IMG/VR virus record: IMGVR_UViG_3300008050_000048 | Location: 1-55,533 of that record | DNA from: a virus | Length of the DNA stretch: 55,533 nt | Direction: 5' to 3' (one strand) | Shown here: in pieces, positions 1-8,971 of the stretch | Layout of the letters: every line of letters starts with the position of its first letter | Position numbering within the stretch: the first letter of the stretch is position 1 | The notes under the pieces: model-generated | Told to the model about the DNA's origin: nothing | The model's input: the letters and a program-made list of their open reading frames with translations, nothing else | Database searches by the model: none | Position numbers and translations under genes: made by a program

Positions 1-2
1 AA

Positions 3-2003
3 AAGAGAGACGAGGACTTTTTCAAGTTGTCGGACTTGAGATTTAATCTGAGGAAAGTTGCGCAAGATCTTAGGGATGAGGCCATTAATACTTTAAGGTA
101 TCCTGGGTCAAGGGCAACCTTGGAGCGGGATGCTGGTGTTCCTTTTAATGCAAGAGCGGAAGGTGCCATTATACAATTTTTTGAAATCAATAGAGAAGAA
201 TTATACGAAGTTTTTGCTTTCTTTGACAAAATCGCTTTTGGTGCGTTTAAAGATAATTATGAAGTTTATGCAGAAACAAAAGCTCAAGAAGAGAAAGCTC
301 TTACTCTTATCGGGTTCGTTATTGAAGAGTTTGATTACATTATCGATAATCCACAATTATATAATGCATCAATTATGAAACAAAAACTAGGCGCATTAGA
401 GAAGGAAATAGTTAAGAGAAGAGAATGGCTTGCAAGAAATGAAAAACATGAAGAGGAAGAGATATCGGCTATAAAAAAGTTTAAAAACTTTGGTGGCGAA
501 AATCGGCTATTAAAAAAGTATCAAACAATGTTAGATTGGTGGAATAAAAACTCAGAAGAAGCACTTAGAGATCTCAATGGTGAATCAACTAAAGACCCTG
601 GGTTTGTCTATATCTTTTCAAAACATCCAATTGATGTCCTGAGAATGGGCGATCATGATGGTATTACATCATGCCACTCCCCATCACAAGGATATTTTAA
701 ATGCGCAGTAGCTGATGCGAAAGGTGGCGGTGCTGTCGTATATTTAATCAACTCAGACCAATATGATGTGCTTAACAGGGTTAATAGCAATTGGGAGAGG
801 AGCAAAGAAGAAATCTTCTTTGATAAAGATCGCCCAGATAACCAAAACATGGAAGACGAAATCTCGAAAGGTAAGCTTGTTCCAAGTGCAAGATTCAGAA
901 TCCGAAGAATTGTTCATTATGAAAATGGAAGACCTGCAAGAGATTTTGGCGTGCCAGAGCTTCGAATTTATTCAAATAAGTTTACAGAGATAGGCGAAAC
1001 TGTTCGGGCGAAGTTTCTAAAAGAAATAACAATAATTCTTAGAGATTTACAGAAAGAAGTCTTTCAGGCAGGTTTACCAGATGAAGAAGATCTAAAACTA
1101 GCTGGTGGTGATTATCAAGATACACCTCCTTCCAAACTATTCAAAAACTTCTTTGGATTAGAGTATGTGTCATCATATGTTCTTGATAATCATCCACTTG
1201 AGAATAAGGCAAATAGCACAAAACACTTATTTGCTCACTTTAAGAAAATATACGCCATTAATGAGGAATCCGAAGCTCATTCTAACCATACAACTTATAA
1301 TTTTTATTCAAGCTTTGCCGAACACCCAGAGGATCGGGTATATCCAAACGAAACGGGGATGCCTTGGCGGGTGCAGTATTTTGAAGGAGGAAACAATGGA
1401 GATTCTCTTCAATTTGACATTGAAGACCCATTTCCAGGACTTGGAACTAAAGTTGGCTTTCTGATGCCACTCAACAAACACCAATCCAATAGATTTATTA
1501 TGAGCTCCTATGTTGATCAGGAATTCCGAGGCTTTGTTATTGAACAATTTGTTAAATCTATATCATCTAAACCTTCTTATCTTAGAGCTAGGTGTTATAA
1601 CCTAGAAGAAAACAATATTTTTGCTATTGATTTTGATGGAGATAAACAAGTCTTTAGTTTTCGTGGTATTGAGTTTTCATTTTCAGATTCTAAAGAAGAC
1701 ATATTAAGCAAATTGATAGAACATAGAGATAGCGAAATCAAGGCTTACGACAAGGTTAGTCAAAAATCGAAAAGAATTCTGGCCAAAAAGAATATAAACC
1801 CGACAAGCATAGTCAATAAAAATTTCGCATCAATCATTGCAACTTTCGAAAGCACCGACGAGTATTATCTTAAAAGTTTCTTCACTTCACTCGTTCAGAA
1901 CTATAGAAACTTTAAGAAACAAGAAGCAATTCTTAGAGACGTTATTTTTGCTATCCAAAAACTTAATCCAGACTTTAGATTTGAATATAAATATTTAGAA
2001 TGA
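3..2003 (+). CDS. Large phage protein of unknown function, 5' end outside the window
   Basis: I do not recognise this protein. The frame is open to the left edge: the codons before the first possible start (TTG at 27) read KRDEDFFK without a stop, so the gene probably begins upstream. The visible part is about 660 residues, mostly charged and helical at the N-terminus. A conserved-looking segment around residues 195-245 reads SKHPIDVLRM, then GITSCHSP, then GGGAVVYLI. The Cys-His pair in a Gly/Ser setting looks like an active or metal site, but I cannot name the family. It lies just before the neck genes, so a virion or packaging-associated role is possible only by position. Confidence 0.75.
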   Translation, partial: KRDEDFFKLSDLRFNLRKVAQDLRDEAINTLRYPGSRATLERDAGVPFNARAEGAIIQFFEINREELYEVFAFFDKIAFGAFKDNYEVYAETKAQEEKALTLIGFVIEEFDYIIDNPQLYNASIMKQKLGALEKEIVKRREWLARNEKHEEEEISAIKKFKNFGGENRLLKKYQTMLDWWNKNSEEALRDLNGESTKDPGFVYIFSKHPIDVLRMGDHDGITSCHSPSQGYFKCAVADAKGGGAVVYLINSDQYDVLNRVNSNWERSKEEIFFDKDRPDNQNMEDEISKGKLVPSARFRIRRIVHYENGRPARDFGVPELRIYSNKFTEIGETVRAKFLKEITIILRDLQKEVFQAGLPDEEDLKLAGGDYQDTPPSKLFKNFFGLEYVSSYVLDNHPLENKANSTKHLFAHFKKIYAINEESEAHSNHTTYNFYSSFAEHPEDRVYPNETGMPWRVQYFEGGNNGDSLQFDIEDPFPGLGTKVGFLMPLNKHQSNRFIMSSYVDQEFRGFVIEQFVKSISSKPSYLRARCYNLEENNIFAIDFDGDKQVFSFRGIEFSFSDSKEDILSKLIEHRDSEIKAYDKVSQKSKRILAKKNINPTSIVNKNFASIIATFESTDEYYLKSFFTSLVQNYRNFKKQEAILRDVIFAIQKLNPDFRFEYKYLE

Positions 2004-2028
2004 TCTAGTTATAAAAGAGGGACCATAG

Positions 2029-3276
2029 ATGTCACAACCAATATTAACTCCAGCGAGTACAACAAGTACCACAATTTTATCAGCTTCAGCAACGCCTGCG
2101 GAGGCTGCTGCTTATGCTTTTAAAGCAGACGCTTATGCAGCAAATCAATATTTTTTATCAGGAGCGGCGGATCAGGTATCTTATACATATAAGAGATTGG
2201 GTGGCGATGTTCTTGATATCGAAATTGTTAATGATATGGTCTTCGAAGCATATGAAGAAGCAGTTGTGGAATATAGTTATCTTGTTAATATTCATCAAGC
2301 AAAAAATGCACTCCCGAGTCTTCTTGGAGACACTACAGGAAGTTTTGATCATACAGGACAATTAATATCAGGCGATTCCCTTGAAAACATTAATGTCGAG
2401 TTAAAGTATCCAAGGTTTGAAATGCCACATCCAAAAAGAGTCGGAATTGGACTTGGACGAGAAGGCGGGTTCGGTGGCGACGCTCAAATTCACACAGGTT
2501 CTTTTACTCCGGTGGTAAGACAGCAAGAATACGATCTACAGGCTTTAGTGTCTGATAGCCATCCAACTCTTGATATTGGAAATAAAAGAATTGTTATTCA
2601 AACAGTATATTATAAGACTCCAAGAACTATGTGGAGGTTCTTTTCATATTATGGTGGCTTGAATGTTGTTGGAAACCTTATGGACTATGGACAATACTCA
2701 GACCGCTCTACATATGAGATTGTTCCAACTTGGCAAAATAAGTTGCAGGCCATGCAGTTTGAAGACTCTTTATATACAAGAACTTCACACTACTCTTATG
2801 ATGTGATTAATAATAGGTTGAGAATATTTCCAACTCCAGAAGCTTCATTGTATCCAGATAAGATTTATTTTAGATTTTATGTCCCAGCAGATGCTTGGGT
2901 TGAAGAGGCTGATCGCCAAACTGGCACTTCTGGTATCAACAATATGAATACACTTCCTTTTGCTAACGTACCATATACAAGCATCAACTCAATTGGCAAG
3001 CAGTGGATTCGTAGATATGGCTTTTCTGTGGCTAAAAGGATGCTTGGACGGGTGCGCTCCAAATTGGACAGCCTCCCCTTCTCAGGGCAAGATGTGACCC
3101 TGGATGGGAAAGACCTCATTTCAGAGGCAACAGAGGAACAAGAAAAGCTCAGAGAAGAGCTTAAAACTGTTCTTGACGAGCTTACTTATAATCAAGTGGC
3201 AGAGAATCAAGCAAAGATGGTCGAGGATTCCAGGAAGGCTATACGCGGAACACCTCTTAAGATTTACGTGGGATAA
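2029..3276 (+). CDS. Neck protein, T4 gp13-like
   Basis: Head-completion/neck protein that would sit between portal and tail. Two blocks match my recollection of T4 gp13. Near the N-terminus, YKRLGGDVLDIEI followed by an acidic helix (VFEAYEEAVVEY) parallels the gp13 RRLG...QRALELYGEY region. The C-terminus (GFSVAKRMLGRVRSK, DVTLDGKDLISEA, EEQEKLREEL and the terminal KIYVG) parallels the gp13 tail, which also ends in VG. At 415 residues it is longer than T4 gp13 (about 309), with extra sequence in the middle. It is followed by gp14- and gp15-like genes, as in T4. The ATG start has a GAGGG ribosome site upstream. Confidence 0.8.
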   Translation: MSQPILTPASTTSTTILSASATPAEAAAYAFKADAYAANQYFLSGAADQVSYTYKRLGGDVLDIEIVNDMVFEAYEEAVVEYSYLVNIHQAKNALPSLLGDTTGSFDHTGQLISGDSLENINVELKYPRFEMPHPKRVGIGLGREGGFGGDAQIHTGSFTPVVRQQEYDLQALVSDSHPTLDIGNKRIVIQTVYYKTPRTMWRFFSYYGGLNVVGNLMDYGQYSDRSTYEIVPTWQNKLQAMQFEDSLYTRTSHYSYDVINNRLRIFPTPEASLYPDKIYFRFYVPADAWVEEADRQTGTSGINNMNTLPFANVPYTSINSIGKQWIRRYGFSVAKRMLGRVRSKLDSLPFSGQDVTLDGKDLISEATEEQEKLREELKTVLDELTYNQVAENQAKMVEDSRKAIRGTPLKIYVG

Positions 3277-3281
3277 AAGTT

Positions 3282-3482
3282 ATGTTTGAAAAGTGGAAAC
3301 TATTTCTCGAAGCAAAATGCAAGACTCCTGGCGCAATCTATCACTTTAATATTAATAATAAAAGTGTTGGAGTTGAGGTAGAGTTGCCCTCTGAAATCGA
3401 TCTTGATGAAGAGAAGGCTAAAGAACTTGAAAATGAAATACATGATGCACTAGAGAACATATTAGCGAGGTTTTTTGAATAA
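3282..3482 (+). CDS. Small acidic hypothetical protein in the neck operon
   Basis: A 66-residue protein with no family I recognise. It has a short basic N-terminus (MFEKWKLFLEAKCK) and an acidic helical second half rich in Glu and Asp. It begins six bases after the gp13-like stop, and its stop shares a base with the next start (TAATG), so it is co-translated with the neck genes. A structural or assembly role is inferred from position only. Confidence 0.7.
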   Translation: MFEKWKLFLEAKCKTPGAIYHFNINNKSVGVEVELPSEIDLDEEKAKELENEIHDALENILARFFE

Positions 3483-3967
3483 TGGCAGACGAATGGACAC
3501 AACCAGCAGCACCTCCTTCACCTCTTTTTACTGGAAAGAAAGAAAAGGATTTTGTTAAACAAGTAGCTGACGAAGTTATAGAAAGAGTTATTGGGCAAGC
3601 AATTATGTATTACCCAATAAGTATTGAAGATACCAACTTTCATCCCCTATATGGTGAAGCGATCGAAAAAACATTCCTTCCACCAGTCAGAGTGTATGCA
3701 TTGGTTGAGTTAACAGAATATGTAACAGAAACAACAGATTTGGGTGTTGACCATAGGTCTTCCATTGTTGTTAACTTTCATAAGCGACGCTTAACTGAGG
3801 ATCAAAATCTGTATGTCAGAGAAGGTGATTTCGTGCTCTATGACGATATCTATTATGAAATTGTAATGATCGGGGAACCAAGAAGGCTATTTGGTCAGAT
3901 GGACTCCCGAATTGAAATCTCAGCAACCTGTATTAGAGCTAGAGATGGGAAGTTTAACGCGAAATGA
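3482..3967 (+). CDS. Neck protein, T4 gp14-like
   Basis: Probable second neck protein. The order of conserved pieces matches gp14 of T4-like phages: an N-terminal helix (FVKQVADEVIERVIGQAIMY), an YGEA segment, VRVYALVEL, a basic VNFHKRRL strand, then YVREGDFVLYDDIYYEIV and a final RIEISATCIRARDG strand. At 161 residues it is shorter than T4 gp14 (about 256), so this may be the core fold without decorations. It lies between gp13- and gp15-like genes and its stop overlaps the next ATG by four bases. In virions this family caps the tail-proximal side of the portal. Confidence 0.75.
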   Translation: MADEWTQPAAPPSPLFTGKKEKDFVKQVADEVIERVIGQAIMYYPISIEDTNFHPLYGEAIEKTFLPPVRVYALVELTEYVTETTDLGVDHRSSIVVNFHKRRLTEDQNLYVREGDFVLYDDIYYEIVMIGEPRRLFGQMDSRIEISATCIRARDGKFNAK

Positions 3968-4755
3968 AAACACTAGTTTATGTGCCATCAACAATAGAAA
4001 CAGTAGATTACGCTCTGTATGACTGGTTAGAAGGTCTCAATATCAAAACGAGAACTAATAGTGGAGTCAGAGTGGTTCCGTTGGTATGGCTTTCCTCAGA
4101 AAGAGTCTTTCAGGTTAAGAATGATAAAGATTTACGAGAAGTAGATTCAAATTCAATTATCTTGCCAATTATAACAATTGAAAGAACATCTATGTCTAAA
4201 ACTCCTGCCGGTGAGAGAGCTTTTCCTGGAAACGTGTTTCCGGTTAATGACCATCGCAAAGGGGCTGTAACTATATATAAGAAAATAGTTCAAGATAAGA
4301 CTGCCAACTTTGCGAATGCAGATTCAAAACGAGTATATGGGCAAAACAACTTCCCTTTTGACAACAAGAAGGTGGTTAATAAGGCTATCTCCATCCCATA
4401 TCCAGTCTTTATGAATATGAACTATACGATTAAGATTAGAACAGATTACTTACAACAGATGAATGAAGCAACAACTCCGTTTTATAGATATACAAGTGGT
4501 ATCAATCAGTTTATTGTAAAACGTGATGGACATCGATATGAGGCCTTTCTTGATGATGACTTTCCGATTGAAAGTAATGCCTCTGGTTTAGGTGAGGAAG
4601 AAAAGAAGTTTGAAGCAACAATATCGATTAAGGTTTTAGGTTATTTAAGCTCAGACGATACTAATCAAGAATCCCCAGAAGTCGTAGTAAGAGAAAATGC
4701 AGTTCAAGTAAGAATGCAAAGAGAACGGAGCGTCCTAGACAGCGAATCTTTTTAG
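3964..4755 (+). CDS. Tail sheath stabiliser / tail completion protein, T4 gp15-like
   Basis: Predicted to close the head-proximal end of the contractile tail. The N-terminal third follows the gp15 layout: ALYDWLEGLNIKTR, then RVVPLVWLSSERVFQVKND, then SIILPIITIERTS. In T4 gp15 the corresponding region reads IRVPITYASKEHFMMKLN and LPRINLHLVDFSY. The C-terminal part (KKFEATISIKVLGYL) also matches the gp15 end. It is 263 residues, close to T4 gp15 (272). It sits directly after the gp14-like gene and before the sheath gene, as expected for a neck-tail junction operon. Confidence 0.78.
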   Translation: MKTLVYVPSTIETVDYALYDWLEGLNIKTRTNSGVRVVPLVWLSSERVFQVKNDKDLREVDSNSIILPIITIERTSMSKTPAGERAFPGNVFPVNDHRKGAVTIYKKIVQDKTANFANADSKRVYGQNNFPFDNKKVVNKAISIPYPVFMNMNYTIKIRTDYLQQMNEATTPFYRYTSGINQFIVKRDGHRYEAFLDDDFPIESNASGLGEEEKKFEATISIKVLGYLSSDDTNQESPEVVVRENAVQVRMQRERSVLDSESF

Positions 4756-4783
4756 ATGTTATCGAAATTGAGTCTTTATCAAA

Positions 4784-4792
4784 CTATTTATT
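4784..4792 (+). promoter_or_regulatory. Putative late promoter element (CTATTTATT) before the sheath gene
   Basis: CTATTTATT lies in the short gap before the tail sheath gene, 41 bases before its ATG. It differs by one base from CTATTTATA, which recurs before other late-looking genes at 25642, 35061, 38457 and 39404. Its position before a major structural gene supports a late promoter role, but no transcription start can be seen. Confidence 0.4.
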
Positions 4793-4832
4793 GTAGTGAT
4801 TGCACACGAGATCTATTTAGGAGCAATTTATA

Positions 4833-7802
4833 ATGGCAGAATCAGCAAAGAATTTTCATTTCAGATCCCCTGGGATTAAGACACAAGAAATCGACCAATC
4901 GGAGATCCCAAACGCTGCGGAAGCACTTGGACCCGTAATTATTGGACGTGCAAAACGCGGACCAGCGTTTAAACCTGTTAAAGTCAACTCCTTTGATGAG
5001 TTTGTTAAGATCTTTGGCGAGCCTGTTGCTGGTGGAACTTCAAATGATGTTTGGAGAGACGGCAATCTTACCTCCCCAATGTATGGAGTCTATGGCGCAC
5101 AGTCTTGGTTAAAGAATGGTGAAGCTCTTACCTATGTTAGAGTTCTTGGTGATGCAAGTCCACAAGCAACTTCAGCCGGAAAGGCTGGTTGGACTGCTGG
5201 AGCTATTGGGACAGCGAAAGAGGCTGGTGGAGCTTACGGACTGTTTGTATTCCCATCTTCAAGTGCTGGCAACGTAGCTACTGCTCATTTGACAGGTGCT
5301 CTTGCTGCTGTCTTTTACATGGCCACAGGCTCAGGTGCTCCACAACTATCTGGTAACATCTATGCTGCACCAGGGCCAGTCGGTGCTACAACAGCAAGCA
5401 ACTCTATCCTAATCGAAAGTAATAATTCAGGAGATTTTGTAATTCAATTTACAGGCTCTAACTTACCATCAAGTAAGACAACTTTTTCGATGACAAAGAC
5501 GAAAGGCAACTTCATCAGAAAGGTATTTAATACCAACCCAACTCTTCTTGGAAGAAACAGTGAAACAGATGGTCAAGTTAACTATTTCCTAGGTGAAACC
5601 TACGAAGATACTTACAAGAGCGCAGTTTCAACAGGCTCTTATTTTACTGGTAGCGGTACTATCAGTTCTGATAAGTATGTCGGTGTTATCTTAGGCCTAA
5701 TGAGTGGAAGTTCGGTAGCAAACCACTCTATTAATCAAAACAGAGCACTACAAAGCTCAACTCTTCCAAAATCAGGTTGGTTCTTTACTCAGCATTTGTC
5801 ACAAGATACTGGTAGTTTTGATCCATCTAGCACAACTTTCTTTACAGATGGTACTGTAAAGAAGTTATTCAGATTCGTAGGTTTAGATACTGGCGAAGAT
5901 CTTCAGAATAACTTCAAAGTATCTATCGCTAACATTAAGCCATCATCTAATGAAGATGTAGAGCCTTATGGAACTTTCGATGTTGAAGTTCGTAGAATTC
6001 ACGACACTGATGAAAATATTTCCATGGTTGAAAGATACGTTGGGTGCACTCTGGACGTAAGCGCAGAATCTTACATTCTTAATGTAATCGGTGATAAGTA
6101 CACAGAATACGACGATACAAAAGCTCGACTTATCGAGAAAGGCTCCTACCCAAATAAGTCTAAATACATTAGAGTTGAAATCAACTCAGAGTTTGAGAGT
6201 GGTTTCGAGCCATCATATGTTCCTTTCGGAATTACAGGTCCTACAAAGTATAAAAACATTGACATCGATTCCGATAGTGCATTACGCGATGCAACTACTG
6301 CTTGGGTTACTGGTGGAACTAGCGCAGTATATGGAGCTTCGGCAGATGCAATAGTCACAGGCTCGGGTGCTGACATTCCTAACTTAAAGATTATGTTCCC
6401 AGAAGTTCCTGTTAGAACATCAACCTCGACACTTACTAATATTAGACAAGGATATTGGGGTGCATACTTAACTCCTGATGGAACAGACGCTTTTAACAAT
6501 TCAGTAAAAGACCACATTAGGTGCAAGCCAACTAATGTTGCTAACCATGATGAAGATACTTCAACAGTTTATCAATGGGTTATCTCACTTGACAACGTTA
6601 AGTATGATACAGCACCTGCTGCTAGTGCAAAAGGAGTTGGGACACTTGTTTACAGCAACTCTGCTAGGTATGATGGTTATTCGCTAACAGCAACAGCATC
6701 ATTGCCAACTAACTACCCTGATAGTAGCGATGCCCTGCTTTCTTACAAAGCACCACTCGCTCTTGGAGTTGGTAATCTTACTTCAGTATTCTATGGTGGA
6801 ACTAACGGCTTTGATATTACAGAGTCCGACCCTCTGAGAAATTCAAAGATTGCAACATCACCAACTTTAACAACAGATCCAGTTTATTACTCTTACAGAA
6901 GAGCGATTGACACGGTAAAGCATCCAGAAATTGCAGAGTATCACTTGATTGCAATCCCTGGAATGAATAACGAGAGTCTAAACAAAACTTTGGTAAACAA
7001 CTCTGCTGAGAGATCTGATGCTCTTGCTGTCATCGACATTGAAGAGAGTTACTTGCCTCCTCATGAGAGACTTTATGATTCTAGTGATAGAAATGCTGCT
7101 CAAATGGGTGATATTCAAACAGCTCTTGAAACATTTAAGAGTTGGAAGATGAACTCAAGTTATGGCGCTGCTTATTACCCATGGGTTCAGATTAGAGACT
7201 CAATTAGTGAGAAATCTGTATGGGTCCCACCTTCTGTTGCTGCCCTAGGAGCTCTGGCTTACACTGACAAGGTTGGTGGTCAATGGCAAGCTCCTGCTGG
7301 TTTCAACCGAGCAGGCCTCTCAAGTGGCGAAGCTGGTCTTCCAGTAAGCAACGTAGCTCTTAAACTCTTTAGTTCTGATAGAGATGACCTATATGACATC
7401 AATATCAACCCAATCGCTTCATTCCCAAACCAGGGTGTTGTAATTTGGGGTCAAAAGACTTTGCAGGTTAAGAGAAGTGGACTTGATAGAGTTAACGTCA
7501 GAAGACTAATGTTGCACCTTAAGAGAGGAATCTCACTTATCGGTGACACAGTTTTGTTTGAGCCAAACCTTGATGACACTTGGAAGAACTTCAAGAGACA
7601 AGCAGAGCCATTTTTGGCAGAAATTAAGGCGAAATTCGGCTTGGTAGATTATAAGCTTGTTCTCGATGAAACAACAACAACACCTGATCTAGTCGATCAG
7701 AACATAATGTATGTTCAAATTTGGGTTAAACCAGCGAAATCAATTGAATTTATTGCAGTTGACTTCTATTTAACTACATCAGGCGCTACCTTTAATGGAT
7801 AA
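4833..7802 (+). CDS. Contractile tail sheath protein, T4 gp18-like
   Basis: Main tail sheath subunit. The N-terminus has the sheath-type opening FRSPGIKTQEIDQSE, then GPVIIGRAKRGPAF and FDEFVKIFGEP. The conserved C-terminal domain has PWVQIRDS, VWVPPSVAALGALAYTD, then NININPIASFPNQGVVIWGQ followed by a RVNVRRLMLHLKRGI block and a terminal EFIAVDFYL strand. At 989 residues it is far longer than T4 gp18 (about 659). The excess is a Ser/Thr/Gly-rich middle region (roughly residues 130-560) that probably forms surface domains on the sheath. Start is ATG after AGGAGC. It is followed by two tail tube genes. The fold assignment is firm. Confidence 0.95.
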   Translation: MAESAKNFHFRSPGIKTQEIDQSEIPNAAEALGPVIIGRAKRGPAFKPVKVNSFDEFVKIFGEPVAGGTSNDVWRDGNLTSPMYGVYGAQSWLKNGEALTYVRVLGDASPQATSAGKAGWTAGAIGTAKEAGGAYGLFVFPSSSAGNVATAHLTGALAAVFYMATGSGAPQLSGNIYAAPGPVGATTASNSILIESNNSGDFVIQFTGSNLPSSKTTFSMTKTKGNFIRKVFNTNPTLLGRNSETDGQVNYFLGETYEDTYKSAVSTGSYFTGSGTISSDKYVGVILGLMSGSSVANHSINQNRALQSSTLPKSGWFFTQHLSQDTGSFDPSSTTFFTDGTVKKLFRFVGLDTGEDLQNNFKVSIANIKPSSNEDVEPYGTFDVEVRRIHDTDENISMVERYVGCTLDVSAESYILNVIGDKYTEYDDTKARLIEKGSYPNKSKYIRVEINSEFESGFEPSYVPFGITGPTKYKNIDIDSDSALRDATTAWVTGGTSAVYGASADAIVTGSGADIPNLKIMFPEVPVRTSTSTLTNIRQGYWGAYLTPDGTDAFNNSVKDHIRCKPTNVANHDEDTSTVYQWVISLDNVKYDTAPAASAKGVGTLVYSNSARYDGYSLTATASLPTNYPDSSDALLSYKAPLALGVGNLTSVFYGGTNGFDITESDPLRNSKIATSPTLTTDPVYYSYRRAIDTVKHPEIAEYHLIAIPGMNNESLNKTLVNNSAERSDALAVIDIEESYLPPHERLYDSSDRNAAQMGDIQTALETFKSWKMNSSYGAAYYPWVQIRDSISEKSVWVPPSVAALGALAYTDKVGGQWQAPAGFNRAGLSSGEAGLPVSNVALKLFSSDRDDLYDININPIASFPNQGVVIWGQKTLQVKRSGLDRVNVRRLMLHLKRGISLIGDTVLFEPNLDDTWKNFKRQAEPFLAEIKAKFGLVDYKLVLDETTTTPDLVDQNIMYVQIWVKPAKSIEFIAVDFYLTTSGATFNG

Positions 7803-7814
7803 GGAGAATAGATA

Positions 7815-8336
7815 ATGGCAACACCAATTTGGTCCCCAACCGCAGAGCCGATAAGAAAATTTAAGTTCTTATTAAATATCGCTGGTATTCCAACGTATAT
7901 GATTAAGACTTCCGACAGGCCACAGCAGACTATTGGGCAGCAAGAACACAAGTTCTTAGCTCAGACTTATAAGTTCCCTGGACAAGTTACCTGGAATGAC
8001 ATTGGAGTTACAATGGTTGATCTTGTTGATGTTGAAGCTGCTAAGGTATTATACAAAGCAGTCAAAGCATCTGGTTATGTTGCTCCAAGTGATTACGATA
8101 TGAGTGATAGCTCAAGTTCAAACTATTACAGAAGAACTCCTTCAAAGAGAAACGCTGTAAACTCACTTGGTAATGTAACTATCGAGATGCTAGATTCAGA
8201 CGGTAAGGTTGTTGAAGAATGGAAGCTTCATAATGTCTGGATTAAAGACGTTAATAACGATGGAGTTGGATATGAAGATGAAGGCCTTATCAATTTAACA
8301 CTGCAACTAGCTTATGATTGGGCTATTCTTACATAA
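7815..8336 (+). CDS. Tail tube protein, T4 gp19-like (first copy)
   Basis: Forms the inner tail tube beneath the sheath. At 173 residues it is close to T4 gp19 (163). Diagnostic features are a tube-type N-terminus (IRKFKFLLNIAG), a KFPGQVTWNDIGVTMVD strand pair, and a C-terminal IEMLDSDGKVVEEWKLHNVW motif ending in LAYDWAIL. The ATG is preceded by AAGGAG and lies 12 bases after the sheath stop. The next gene is a diverged copy, so this phage has two tube-type proteins. Confidence 0.92.
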   Translation: MATPIWSPTAEPIRKFKFLLNIAGIPTYMIKTSDRPQQTIGQQEHKFLAQTYKFPGQVTWNDIGVTMVDLVDVEAAKVLYKAVKASGYVAPSDYDMSDSSSSNYYRRTPSKRNAVNSLGNVTIEMLDSDGKVVEEWKLHNVWIKDVNNDGVGYEDEGLINLTLQLAYDWAILT

Positions 8337-8360
8337 ACTATTTTACAGGCTATTTAGAGT

Positions 8361-8963
8361 ATGGCATTTAAGTTAAATTTAGATTTACCCGGAGAGCTTG
8401 CTCGGTTTGCTTCTAATAAGCGGATCAAGCAGGCTCCTCTATTTCAAAAAGACATGTTCTTTGATGCTCAACAGGCACATCGATTCTTTTTGAATATGCA
8501 TGGTATTAAAGCAGCATACATTTCAAATGTTGAAAGACCTTCCTATTCAATAGGAACAGAACAATATGTCTACCTAAACCATAAATTAAATTACCCAGGC
8601 CTAATTGAGTGGAGCCCTATTTCACTTACAATTAGAGAAATCTATACACCAGAAGCTTTTGGCTCTGTTTTGAGTAATCTAATGGCTAAATTAACTCATA
8701 TTTCTTATGAGACACCAACAGATCTTAGTCCAGATTTTGCAAAAAATATCTCAAAACAGAATTTAACTCTTGCTATGGAAAATACTATAATAGAATCTCT
8801 TGATCATAATGGAGTAACCCATGAAGCCTGGAAGCTTCACGGTGCCATGATAACATCTCTGAAGCCTTCACGACTATCCTATGAAGAGGACTCTCTTACG
8901 GGCATTGATGTTACGATTACTTATGATTGGGCCGACTATGCCTTCAAGGGCGTCTTTTTATAG
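8361..8963 (+). CDS. Tail tube-like protein (second copy)
   Basis: Paralog of the preceding tube protein. It shares the paired motifs KLNYPGLIEWSPISLTI, IIESLDHNGVTHEAWKLHG and the terminal TITYDWADYAF. It is 200 residues, with a longer N-terminus (residues 1-45). Such second gp19-like proteins may form a specialised ring (tube end or baseplate contact) rather than the bulk tube. That role is inferred, and which copy is the major tube protein cannot be decided from sequence. Confidence 0.85.
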   Translation: MAFKLNLDLPGELARFASNKRIKQAPLFQKDMFFDAQQAHRFFLNMHGIKAAYISNVERPSYSIGTEQYVYLNHKLNYPGLIEWSPISLTIREIYTPEAFGSVLSNLMAKLTHISYETPTDLSPDFAKNISKQNLTLAMENTIIESLDHNGVTHEAWKLHGAMITSLKPSRLSYEEDSLTGIDVTITYDWADYAFKGVFL

Positions 8964-8971
8964 AGGATTAA

